Source: Alphaproteobacteria bacterium HGW-Alphaproteobacteria-18 (GTDB taxonomy: Bacteria; Pseudomonadota; Alphaproteobacteria; Caulobacterales; Hyphomonadaceae). From it: a stretch of 32,175 nt of DNA. Under the pieces are notes generated by a model. That model made no database searches. It was given only the letters and a program-made list of their open reading frames with translations, and was not told where the DNA came from. The translations under genes were made by a program, and so were the position numbers. The stretch covers positions 1-32,175 of the forward strand of contig PHEH01000021.1 of the NCBI GenBank assembly GCA_002841155.1, in the 5' to 3' direction. Of the stretch, positions 26,081-32,175 are shown piece by piece. Position 1 is the first letter of the stretch. Each line of letters begins with the position of its first letter.

Positions 26081-26422
26081 TTAAGGGGGTACAGGAACGC
26101 CGGAACCGTTCATCTGCTTTTTGGGCGGTTCCACACAAGGACCCCGGGTGCCTTCCTTCTCGTTCTCAAAGAAGGCGGCGCGCATCGGCTGGGCGAAACC
26201 CGGATCATCCAATTTGACAGCGAGGTAGGGCGTTTCGCTGTCCTTTGCGTCCTGTCGCCAGGCGGCGCCCAGTTCCGCGCCGCCGGCATAGAGCCGGAAA
26301 TCCGGCGCGCCTTGTGTCTTGTCCTTGTTGGGAACAAGCTGGGATTTGACACTGATGGTCATTGTACGGATGGTCCCGGTCCAGGTGCCGTCCTTCAGAG
26401 TGAATGCGCCGATCTGTGCCAT
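26081..26422 (-). pseudogene. DUF736 protein, copy 1, frameshifted near the C-terminus
   Basis: The first about 92 codons match the intact copy at 31684-31989 closely: MAQIGAFTLK at the start, then TGTIRTMTISVKSQLVPN and RAAFFEN. Near 26145-26151 one extra base in a CCCGGGG-like run shifts the frame. The expected ending (VLVWNRPK and a stop at 26110) is read in the +1 frame, while the actual frame runs on to 26081 with an unrelated 20-residue tail. DUF736 proteins are small and common in alphaproteobacterial conjugative elements, with unknown function. It follows the DUF2274-like gene by 3 nt. A sequencing error could also explain the shift. Confidence 0.8.
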
Positions 26423-26425
26423 GGG

Positions 26426-26614
26426 TCAGTCTCCTTTGCTGGCAGGTTTGGGTAGGGCTTTGCGGGCCCGCCTGAACCCGGCGTCTGACACCAGGAAGGT
26501 TTCGATCATGGCGGCGGCGAGCGTTTCGGCACGTTCCTCCTGGCCATAGGCGGCCTGATAGATCGCCGCATAGTCGGTCAGCGCCGCATGGGTTTCCGGA
26601 TCGAGCGCGAGCAT
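26426..26614 (-). CDS. DUF2274-like conjugation-associated protein, copy 1, possibly truncated
   Basis: A 62-aa helical protein. The pattern LDPETHAALTDYA, then AAAMIETFLVSDAGFRRARKA, fits the DUF2274 family found beside trb genes in alphaproteobacterial conjugative elements. The frame is open further up to a stop near 26684, but the usual N-terminal part (basic, DDKPVK-like) is absent, and only CLAPIPDRTPAKI can be read there without a start codon. It probably lost its 5' end when the region was rearranged. It lies 3 nt before the DUF736 gene, the same order as in copy 2. Confidence 0.65.
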   Translation of the reverse strand: MLALDPETHAALTDYAAIYQAAYGQEERAETLAAAMIETFLVSDAGFRRARKALPKPASKGD

Positions 26615-26817
26615 TATCTTTGCCGGCGTACGGTCGGGGATCGGGGCGAGGCATGCTGGACGCCTCGGGACTAGCTGCGCTCAAAAAATGCTAGGTGCGA
26701 TCCTTTATTAGCGGACTTCCGTTCTTAAAGGCTCACAGACAGGTCGCTTGATATCTGACAGGGCCGAACAGGTTCAAACGTCCTTGGCGCGGCGCTGCTG
26801 GTGCGTCGTCGGCCCAT

Positions 26818-27459
26818 TTAATGTGCGGAGCGAACAACGCACACGCCGCCCGTCGTGAATACCGCCATCTGACTGGCGCCTCCCACGACCGGATGAGCCC
26901 CCGCAATATCCCGGCAGGCGACCTGATATCTGTTTCGGGCGGCAACGCCTGCGGTCCATTTGCGGAACTTTGCGCGGTCCCATTCAAACTTGTGTCCGGG
27001 ATGCCGGAACCTGTGGGGAGGGACTCCGAGCAGGGGGTTATACTCGGCATTGGGTGTCGTGATGACCACCGTTCCCGGCCGCATCTGCGAAAATACCGCG
27101 CGCTCGAGCAAAGACAGCCTGTCGGGAGCGATATGCTCGATCGTTTCAATAAGCACCGCGCAGTCGAAATTGGCGAAAGACGCCGGAGCTTCAGTCATGG
27201 AGCCCAGTCTGATCTCAACCTCCGTTTCGGCATTTCCCTTCAGGGCTTCCCACCGGGCCCGCAGACGCTCCAGAGCAACTGCGCAAATATCCAATCCGAC
27301 AATCCGCTTGATCTGTGGCTCTTTCGCCAGACGGACCAGCAGGTCGCCGTCGCCGCATCCAAGGTCGAGAACCGTGCGCGCCCCGGACTGGACGACGACA
27401 TCAACCGACTCTGCAAGGCGCCTTTCATGTAGCCAGGAAGTGATTGCGGGTCTCCTCGT
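26818..27459 (-). CDS. Hen1-type RNA 3'-end 2'-O-methyltransferase domain, no N-terminal half
   Basis: The frame encodes the complete C-terminal methyltransferase domain of bacterial Hen1. SAM motif I VLDLGCGDGDLL is followed by ETIEH (first two Glu and His of the Mn2+ site), TTPNAEYN, and GHKFEWDR (final His). These match the E-x-x-E-H...H manganese site of plant and bacterial Hen1, and the C-terminus ends in the typical SQMAVFT. Bacterial Hen1 normally has a further N-terminal domain of about 240 residues and works with Pnkp to repair and seal cut RNA. Neither is here. The open frame begins after a TGA at 27460-27462 and has no ATG, GTG or TTG before motif I (the first, TTG at 27294, lies after it). 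It is therefore a 5'-truncated remnant or starts at a rare codon such as ATC. Confidence 0.78.
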   Translation of the reverse strand, partial: TRRPAITSWLHERRLAESVDVVVQSGARTVLDLGCGDGDLLVRLAKEPQIKRIVGLDICAVALERLRARWEALKGNAETEVEIRLGSMTEAPASFANFDCAVLIETIEHIAPDRLSLLERAVFSQMRPGTVVITTPNAEYNPLLGVPPHRFRHPGHKFEWDRAKFRKWTAGVAARNRYQVACRDIAGAHPVVGGASQMAVFTTGGVCVVRSAH

Positions 27460-27776
27460 TCAACGGGTTCAATGATGGAAGCTCATCCTCGTCCGGCGCC
27501 GGCGCTCAAGCGTAAGGGACGTAAAAGATTAGATATCTACGTACTTCCCCTTCAATCCAATGTCATGACAAAAGACCGGCTATTTCTGCAAGACATGGTG
27601 TTCGCGCTAAAACAGGCCGGACGCAGGGCCGAACGCCTCGGATTACTTCGCACTTAACTTTGCACTTGCAGAAAAAGGACCGTCTGTACATTACACGCTT
27701 GCCCGGCAGCCGGCTGGAATCCTGTCGCGCTGTGCTCCGCGGATATGACTTTCCGCCAATTAAAGTGAAATCCACA
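27460..27776. other. intergenic region between the Hen1 and Nudix genes
   Basis: Divergent spacer of about 317 nt. It holds a 61-codon plus-strand ORF (27472-27657) with no family resemblance and no ribosome binding site, and a distant 10-bp inverted repeat (27583-27592 and 27665-27674). It is somewhat more AT-rich toward the right and probably contains the promoter of the Nudix gene. I see nothing firm. Confidence 0.5.
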
Positions 27777-28343
27777 ATGAGACTAATCAAGAAACTCGTT
27801 CATCCCGGCGTCAAAGATTTGACGGGTGCGATCCTGACGCGCCGGGCGGCGCGCGGCATCGTGCTGCGGGAGATGTCGATCCTGCTGCTGTTCACAGAGC
27901 GATACAATGATTTCAGCTTTCCTGGCGGTGGCGTGGCTGACGGGGAAGACCTGATCGAAGGACTGCGCCGGGAACTCGAAGAGGAAACGGGTGCCTGCAA
28001 TGTCCGTGTACGGCGCGACTATGGCTGTATCGAGGAGCTGCGGCCGCACTGGAAGCCGGGCTTCGCCTTGATGCACATGACGTCGCATTTCTACTTCTGT
28101 GACACCGATCCCGAGCTGCGCGCGCCCCGCATGGAAGGCTACGAACTGGCCAATGGAATGCGACCGATCTGGGTGAACCTTGACGAGGCGATTGCCCACA
28201 ACCGTGCCGTGTTGGCGCGGCAGGAGGCCAGTATCGGGCTGTCGATTCAGCGCGAAACCTTTATGCTGGAAAAGCTGGCGGAGGATCTGGAGACGCCGGC
28301 CTGGTCTGGCCTGCGCAACCTGGATCAGGCCTTTCTCGGATAG
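27777..28343 (+). CDS. Nudix hydrolase
   Basis: A 188-aa protein with a perfect Nudix box at residues 51-73: G51, E57, then RELEEETGA at 65-73, matching GX5EX7REUXEEXGU. This family cleaves nucleoside diphosphates linked to another group, using Mg2+ held by the Glu residues. VLREMSILLLF and YNDFSFPGG form the strands before the box. HFYFCDTD follows in the second half. The substrate cannot be named. The ATG at 27777 is chosen by fold length; the frame is open further upstream from a TTG at 27660, but that part lacks family features. Its 3' end overlaps the convergent nucleotide-kinase gene by 19 nt. Confidence 0.85.
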   Translation: MRLIKKLVHPGVKDLTGAILTRRAARGIVLREMSILLLFTERYNDFSFPGGGVADGEDLIEGLRRELEEETGACNVRVRRDYGCIEELRPHWKPGFALMHMTSHFYFCDTDPELRAPRMEGYELANGMRPIWVNLDEAIAHNRAVLARQEASIGLSIQRETFMLEKLAEDLETPAWSGLRNLDQAFLG

Positions 28344-29368
28344 GGCCGCAGGCCCAGCAGGATTTCGGCTTCCTCGCTGAGCGGACGCGCCATGCGCTCG
28401 TCGGGAGTGTGTTCGGCAAGCTGGGCGCGCACCAGTTCGTAAACCGCCGGGCGGTCCTGACTGGTGTCGATCTGGACGCATTTGTCCTCGGCCTTGAAGT
28501 GTTCGATGATCGGCAGGGTCTCGATCTGGAAGCTTTCGAAGCGTGTCGTCATGGCTTCGACATTGTCGTCGCTGCGGCCGGAATATTGCGCCCGGCCAAG
28601 AATGCGCTGGGTCAGCACTTCGAGCGGGCACTCGAAATAGATCATCCTGGGCAAGTCTTTCTCGCGCCCGAATACCGCGTACCAAACATCCATATTGCCG
28701 AAGCAGCGTGGGAAACCGTCGATCAGGAAGTTCACATTGCCGGTGGTCCGGATCGTCATCTCGATGGCATCCTTCAGAAGGCCGACAACGATCTCGTCGG
28801 GCACGAGCTTTCCGGCATCAATGTATTCACGAATCAGCGCGGTGGCCGGGCCGCCAGCCTTCAACTCGGCGCGGAGCAGATCGCCGGTCGACAGGTGTGT
28901 CCATCCGAGCTGGATTTTTGCCAGTTCGCACATTGTGCCCTTGCCGGCGCCCGGCCCACCGAGAATGAAAATTATGTTCGGCGTCGGCGCATGCAGGCGC
29001 GGATCGTATTGGTGCAGGATCACCTGCGGCGCGGGCGCGACCCCCATCTTGTATATGTTCCAGGGCCGATCAGTGGGCGGTAGCGCATCGTCGCAGGTGA
29101 TCTCATAAGCCAGATGGCCATCGAGCCGTGAGATGCGCCAGGACTTGTAGCTGTTTGAATAGGAGATCGCGGGGCTGCGGGCGGCCTTGCCGTCGGCGCG
29201 GTCCCAGGCCGGCTTGCCATTCCAGTAGCCGGGTCTGGACAGGGTACCGGATTCGGATTTTACGGGCGGTGCGGTCGAGGGAATGTAGAGGCCATCGACT
29301 TCAGGCAGGCCGGCGCCCGAGACTTCAACAAACAGGCTGTTGGGTTCGAAAATTTCGATTGTCGTCAT
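28325..29368 (-). CDS. eukaryote-like UMP-CMP kinase with an extra N-terminal domain
   Basis: A 347-aa two-part protein. Residues about 128-320 form a nucleoside-monophosphate kinase: P-loop GGPGAGKGT (137-145), NMP-site THLSTGDLLR (157-166), IDGFPR (216-221) and a short LID with GRSDDN (264-269). The short LID, the HLSTGDLLR form and SGRSDDN are those of eukaryotic UMP-CMP kinases rather than bacterial Adk or Cmk. Residues 1-124 form a separate domain with VSGAGLPEVDGLY, PGYWNGKPAWD and SWRIS...YEI, a pattern I associate with domains in protist proteins. The start at 29368 is supported by AAAGG 6 nt upstream. A longer frame continues upstream into a transporter fragment but is not one gene. 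Role: phosphorylation of UMP or CMP, inferred. Confidence 0.82.
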   Translation of the reverse strand: MTTIEIFEPNSLFVEVSGAGLPEVDGLYIPSTAPPVKSESGTLSRPGYWNGKPAWDRADGKAARSPAISYSNSYKSWRISRLDGHLAYEITCDDALPPTDRPWNIYKMGVAPAPQVILHQYDPRLHAPTPNIIFILGGPGAGKGTMCELAKIQLGWTHLSTGDLLRAELKAGGPATALIREYIDAGKLVPDEIVVGLLKDAIEMTIRTTGNVNFLIDGFPRCFGNMDVWYAVFGREKDLPRMIYFECPLEVLTQRILGRAQYSGRSDDNVEAMTTRFESFQIETLPIIEHFKAEDKCVQIDTSQDRPAVYELVRAQLAEHTPDERMARPLSEEAEILLGLRPYPRKA

Positions 29369-29659
29369 GAGATACCTTTGCGGGCGCAATTGTGCGGATG
29401 TCCGTTTGTCGGCCGAACGGTTGAGGACGCGTGCCCCGTCAGACCTCGGGCTATGGACTTGCTCTGATATGCGGTGGGCCAGGCGCGTGCAAGCTATTGC
29501 AGGCGGCCAGTCATAGAGCGTCACAGACGGTGGTTCTCCGCGATCATCCGAAAGTTCGCCGCGATTACCCATTTTCGCTTGAGCAGCCTGCGGACGTTCG
29601 CATGTCGTTACTTTGAGAAGCAACTTAAGCAGATGTTGCGGATTATCGCGCGCTCTCAA
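29369..29659. other. spacer between the kinase gene and a transporter fragment
   Basis: The minus strand stays open through this stretch, joining the kinase and transporter frames, but the residues read (Arg-, Ser- and Cys-rich) look non-coding. It should contain the kinase promoter. I see no clear -35/-10 pair or repeat. Confidence 0.45.
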
Positions 29660-29935
29660 CCGGCAAAGGTGACATGACCCGGGCACGAGCCAGAGGTAGA
29701 CGACCATGCCGAACAGCTCGACGAGCGATTGAAACACGATCACGACGGTTACTGTCTGCCATTGCGGCGGGAGCGTCAGCGCAAGCGGCAGCACAAAGAA
29801 CGAATTCCGGGTGCCAAGGCTGAAGATCAGGGCTCTCCCGGACGCGGCAGGCAGGCTGAACACCTTGGCAAGCAGCAGGTCGATCAAAGCGGCCACCACA
29901 AGAAAGGCCAGAAATACCCCCGTCACTCGCGCCAT
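29660..29935 (-). pseudogene. C-terminal fragment of an ACR3/bile-acid-symporter-type transporter
   Basis: About 90 codons with strong membrane character. FSLGTRNSFFVLPLALTLP and FQSLVELFGMVVYLWLVP resemble the last segments of arsenite-resistance (ACR3-like) members of the bile acid:sodium symporter superfamily. The family is normally 300 residues or more, so about two thirds are missing at the N-terminus, and after WLVP the frame runs on into unrelated sequence. It is a decayed gene, probably from an arsenic-resistance cargo that was cut by a rearrangement. The ATG at 29935 need not be a functional start. Confidence 0.6.
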
Positions 29936-30164
29936 AAACTAAATGAATACAAAGCAACATATATTTAGCGCTTTGTCTGTCAAAAGACTCGCACCGTACT
30001 GCTCCTTCAGTTGCAATTGCTCCGGGCACCCGAGTGCTTTCCGGCCGATCGGCGGTCACGAGGTCGATGCGCACAAGCCTTTAACAACAAGCATTCGTCA
30101 TCAAAGGTTCCCAGGCTCTCGGTTTTCCGAGCCCGGGTTTTGCAGCTTCTCTGCGAAAGCGTTT

Positions 30165-31268
30165 TCACTCCAGCTTCAGGAAGTACCGGGTGGATTTGAG
30201 TTCTCCCTGCCGGACGAGCGCGCCTTTGGCGACCATGTCGGCAAGATCCCTGGTCGCTGTCGCGGTCGGGGCGCCTGTGATCGTCATGTAATTCTTCGCG
30301 CTGAGGCCGCCCTTGAAGCCCTCAATGCCTTCCGCGAACATGCGCAGCAGCGCTTTCTCCTGCCGCGGGTTCAGCTGCCCTGCGAGCCGGTCAAAGAGGC
30401 GGGTCTTGGCCAGCATGAATTCGACCTGCCTGAGGCTTCGGTCCTGCGCTTCGAGCGCGATATCCGCAAACCAATTGAGCCACCGGTCCGCGTTCAGGGT
30501 GGCGCTCGCCAGTTCCAGTTCACGGTAGTAATCCTTACGGTGGCGCAGCAGGGCGCCAGCCAGGGACGTAAAGACGGGCCGCTGCCGCCCTTGAGCAAGC
30601 GCCTTTTCCGAGATGGCGCGGCCGATGCGGCCATTGCCGTCTTCATACGGATGGATGCACTCAAACCAGAAATGCGCAAGGCCGGCCCGCTCGATCGGAA
30701 GCAGCGGGGCCTCGCCGGTTGGCGCGGTCTGGTTAAACCAGGCGATGAACGCTGCCATATCGCCGGGAACGGAGCTTGAAGGCGGCGCCACATAGTGAAC
30801 CTTCGGCGCATAGGAAGCGCCCGATATGATCTGCATCGGTTCTTCATGCTGGCGATAGCCGCCGAGTCTCTTGAGGTCAGTGCGACCGGTCAGCATCTTC
30901 CTGTGCCAGCGATGAAGCATTTCGTCTGAGAGCGGTTCACCGGTTGTCTGCAGAAGGTCGACCATCATGTCCGCGATCCCGCTCTCGGCGGCGCGGGCGG
31001 ATGTCTGGGCGGCCTTCAGACCAAGGGCGCGCTGGATAGAGGACTGCACACTTGCCCGGTCCAGCGTTTCCCCCTCGATCTGAGACGTATCGATCGCTTC
31101 CAGGCTCATGACCGATATGCCAAGCTCGATCCGGTCTTCATCGGAAATATGACGGGATGTGCCGATCAGGAGGCCGGCCTGTTCGAGAAAACGGGCCTCG
31201 CGGGCGGCGAGTTTCTGCCGGTCCCGGATAAAGTCCGGCCAGTCGCGAAGTTCCCAGTTCCAGGCCAT
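30165..31268 (-). CDS. Fic-family AMP transferase, class II (self-inhibited)
   Basis: A 367-aa protein. The N-terminus (WNWELRDWPDFIRDRQKL) matches the DUF4172 domain often fused to Fic. The inhibitory motif TSQIEG at 61-66 fits [S/T]xxxE[G/N], with Glu65 expected to block the gamma-phosphate site; this upstream position defines class II. The catalytic Fic motif HPYEDGNGRIGR starts at His206. The C-terminal 90 residues look like a winged helix (LSAKNYMTITGAPTATATRDLADMV). Fic proteins usually transfer AMP to target proteins and some are toxins. With its own inhibitory motif, no separate antitoxin is needed. It follows the small hypothetical gene by 47 nt on the same strand, within the conjugation-associated gene run. 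Confidence 0.92.
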   Translation of the reverse strand: MAWNWELRDWPDFIRDRQKLAAREARFLEQAGLLIGTSRHISDEDRIELGISVMSLEAIDTSQIEGETLDRASVQSSIQRALGLKAAQTSARAAESGIADMMVDLLQTTGEPLSDEMLHRWHRKMLTGRTDLKRLGGYRQHEEPMQIISGASYAPKVHYVAPPSSSVPGDMAAFIAWFNQTAPTGEAPLLPIERAGLAHFWFECIHPYEDGNGRIGRAISEKALAQGRQRPVFTSLAGALLRHRKDYYRELELASATLNADRWLNWFADIALEAQDRSLRQVEFMLAKTRLFDRLAGQLNPRQEKALLRMFAEGIEGFKGGLSAKNYMTITGAPTATATRDLADMVAKGALVRQGELKSTRYFLKLE

Positions 31269-31315
31269 GATCGAAGAAATCCCATTATTTCGATCACGTT
31301 ATGCAGGAAAAGTGA

Positions 31316-31675
31316 TTAATAAAAAGGTGTTTTATCGATCATTTCCTCTTTTGAGGGCCTGGGGCGGCGTCTGTAGGCCGTTGAAAGATAGAAGGGTGTG
31401 GTCTGCCGGCGGACAACAACGTCACTCCGAATTGCCGTGTGAATTCTCAATTCCTTTGGCGTAAGCCTGCGGGCCGGTCTTGGGTCCTTTGCGGGCTTTC
31501 CCCGACCAGGTCGAGACTGGCTGAGCCGTGCCATGACCCTCGATCGTCTTTTGCTGCGTTCCGTCAGTTCTGCTTCCAGGCGCTCGAAGATGGGCCAATA
31601 GGTGTAGCCATAAAGATCAATGATCTTTGCGGCGATGCCGAGGGCTTCTTCGAGATCCTGGTCGCTGACAGACAT
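31316..31675 (-). CDS. small hypothetical protein next to DUF736
   Basis: A 119-aa basic protein. The N-terminal third is helical and aromatic (EEALGIAAKIIDLYGYTYWPIFERLEAEL); the rest is rich in Arg, Lys and Pro and probably disordered. Proteins with the YWPIFERLE-like segment followed by a basic tail occur beside conjugation genes in alphaproteobacterial elements, as far as I can recall; their role is unknown. It starts 8 nt after the DUF736 stop codon, so it is in the same operon, though no clear ribosome binding site is visible. Confidence 0.65.
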   Translation of the reverse strand: MSVSDQDLEEALGIAAKIIDLYGYTYWPIFERLEAELTERSKRRSRVMARLSQSRPGRGKPAKDPRPARRLTPKELRIHTAIRSDVVVRRQTTPFYLSTAYRRRPRPSKEEMIDKTPFY

Positions 31676-31683
31676 GCTGTTGT

Positions 31684-31989
31684 TTATTTAGGCCGGTTCC
31701 AGACCATGACGCCGGTGCCTTCTTTCGCGTTCTCGAAGAAGGCGGCGCGCATCGGCTGCGCAAAGCTCGGATCATCGAGCTTGACGGCAAGAAACGGCGT
31801 TTCGCCATCCTTGGATTCTTCGCGCCAGGCGGCGCCGAGTTCTGCGCCGCCGGCATAGAGCCGGAAATCCGGCGCGCCCTTTGCCTTCTCCTTGTTGGGA
31901 ACAAGCTGGGCTTTGACATTGATGGTCAGGGTGCGGAGGGTGCCTGTCCAGGTTCCCTCCTTCAGGGTGAATGCGCCGATCTGTGCCAT
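31684..31989 (-). CDS. DUF736 domain protein, copy 2 (intact)
   Basis: A 101-aa protein with the full DUF736 pattern: MAQIGAFTLKEG, TGTLRTLTINVKAQLVPN, PDFRLYAGGAELGAAW, FLAVKLDDPSF and a WNRPK end. The family is small, beta-rich and of unknown function. It is frequent in conjugative elements of alphaproteobacteria, close to relaxase and trb genes. It starts 3 nt after the DUF2274-like stop codon, with GGAGA upstream. Copy 1 at 26081-26422 is about 85% identical by eye at the DNA level but frameshifted. Confidence 0.9.
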   Translation of the reverse strand: MAQIGAFTLKEGTWTGTLRTLTINVKAQLVPNKEKAKGAPDFRLYAGGAELGAAWREESKDGETPFLAVKLDDPSFAQPMRAAFFENAKEGTGVMVWNRPK

Positions 31990-31992
31990 GGG

Positions 31993-32175
31993 TCAGTCTC
32001 CTTGTCTGGCAGGGTGGGGCAGGGCTTTGCGGGCCCGCCTGAACCCGGCGTCTGAGGCCAGGAACATGTCGATCATGGCGGCGGCGAGCGTTTCTGCGCG
32101 CTCGGCTTCGCCATAAGTCTCCTGATAGAGGGCTGCATAATCCTGCAGCGCGGCAGCGGTTTCCGGATCGAGCGC
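31993..32175 (-). CDS. DUF2274-like protein, copy 2, cut by the window edge
   Basis: The visible 60 C-terminal codons give ALDPETAAALQDYA, then AAAMIDMFLASDAGFRRARKA, nearly the same as the first copy at 26426-26614. The family lies next to trbI in alphaproteobacterial trb operons, so type IV secretion genes may lie just past the right edge. The 5' end is outside the window. It is followed directly by the DUF736, hypothetical and Fic genes on the same strand. Confidence 0.7.
   Translation of the reverse strand, partial: ALDPETAAALQDYAALYQETYGEAERAETLAAAMIDMFLASDAGFRRARKALPHPARQGD

Noticed and set aside
27472..27657. 61-codon plus-strand ORF before the Nudix gene
   Set aside because: It has no ribosome binding site, no recognisable pattern and no coupling to a neighbour.
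27583..27674. 10-bp inverted repeat with 72-nt spacer, considered as an integron or attachment site
   Set aside because: Arms are short and imperfectly extended, there is no integrase, and no core-site motif is visible.
28325..29935. Single 536-codon membrane-kinase fusion
   Set aside because: The frame is open by chance between a transporter fragment and the kinase gene. The linker reads as non-coding, and the kinase has its own ATG with AAAGG upstream.

Overview
The window is high-GC chromosomal DNA, apart from AT-rich patches near 16.2 kb and a lower-GC gene near 25 kb. Gene content and order point to an alphaproteobacterium: ParE, Lon, a C4 DksA/TraR protein, and conjugation-associated DUF736 and DUF2274 genes. 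A Hyphomonadaceae-like host is a guess from the general look of the proteins; no rRNA is present to test it.

From 0 to 16.1 kb the content is ordinary chromosome. It holds parE (minus), lon (plus) with a clear terminator, tRNA-Val(UAC), and a three-domain MliC/META lipoprotein. A lipid and xenobiotic catabolic set follows: a Baeyer-Villiger-type flavin monooxygenase, a dienoyl-CoA isomerase-like crotonase, a TLP1-type thiolase-like protein and an HLD-I haloalkane dehalogenase, with gpsA among them. Then come a pyridoxal kinase, a LysE exporter, and an FAD monooxygenase paired with an NTF2-like protein. GC-rich palindromes sit in several of the gaps.

From 16.1 to 21.9 kb an AT-rich patch precedes a one-directional block. 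It contains an MFS transporter, a 58-codon ORF, a zinc-ribbon methyltransferase, a Rieske-oxygenase homologue with no Rieske cluster, a DksA/TraR zinc finger, a spermidine-synthase-like protein and a RES-domain protein. Gaps from the 58-codon ORF to the RES gene are 27 nt or less, with one ATGA overlap. This looks like a coherent, undescribed small-molecule or stress operon.

From 21.9 to 24.9 kb lie a SulP anion transporter and a tandem UspA protein in one minus-strand operon, behind a long leader with possible attenuation features.

From 24.85 kb to the end the region is mosaic and mobile in character. It has a lower-GC cfa gene and two diverged copies of a DUF2274-DUF736 pair about 5.6 kb apart; the first copy is frameshifted. 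Between the copies are a Hen1-type RNA 3'-end methyltransferase domain without its N-terminal half, a Nudix hydrolase, a eukaryote-like UMP-CMP kinase with an extra N-terminal domain, a fragment of an arsenite/bile-acid-type transporter, a class II Fic protein and a small hypothetical gene. I read this as cargo and scars in an integrative conjugative element whose transfer genes lie beyond the right edge.
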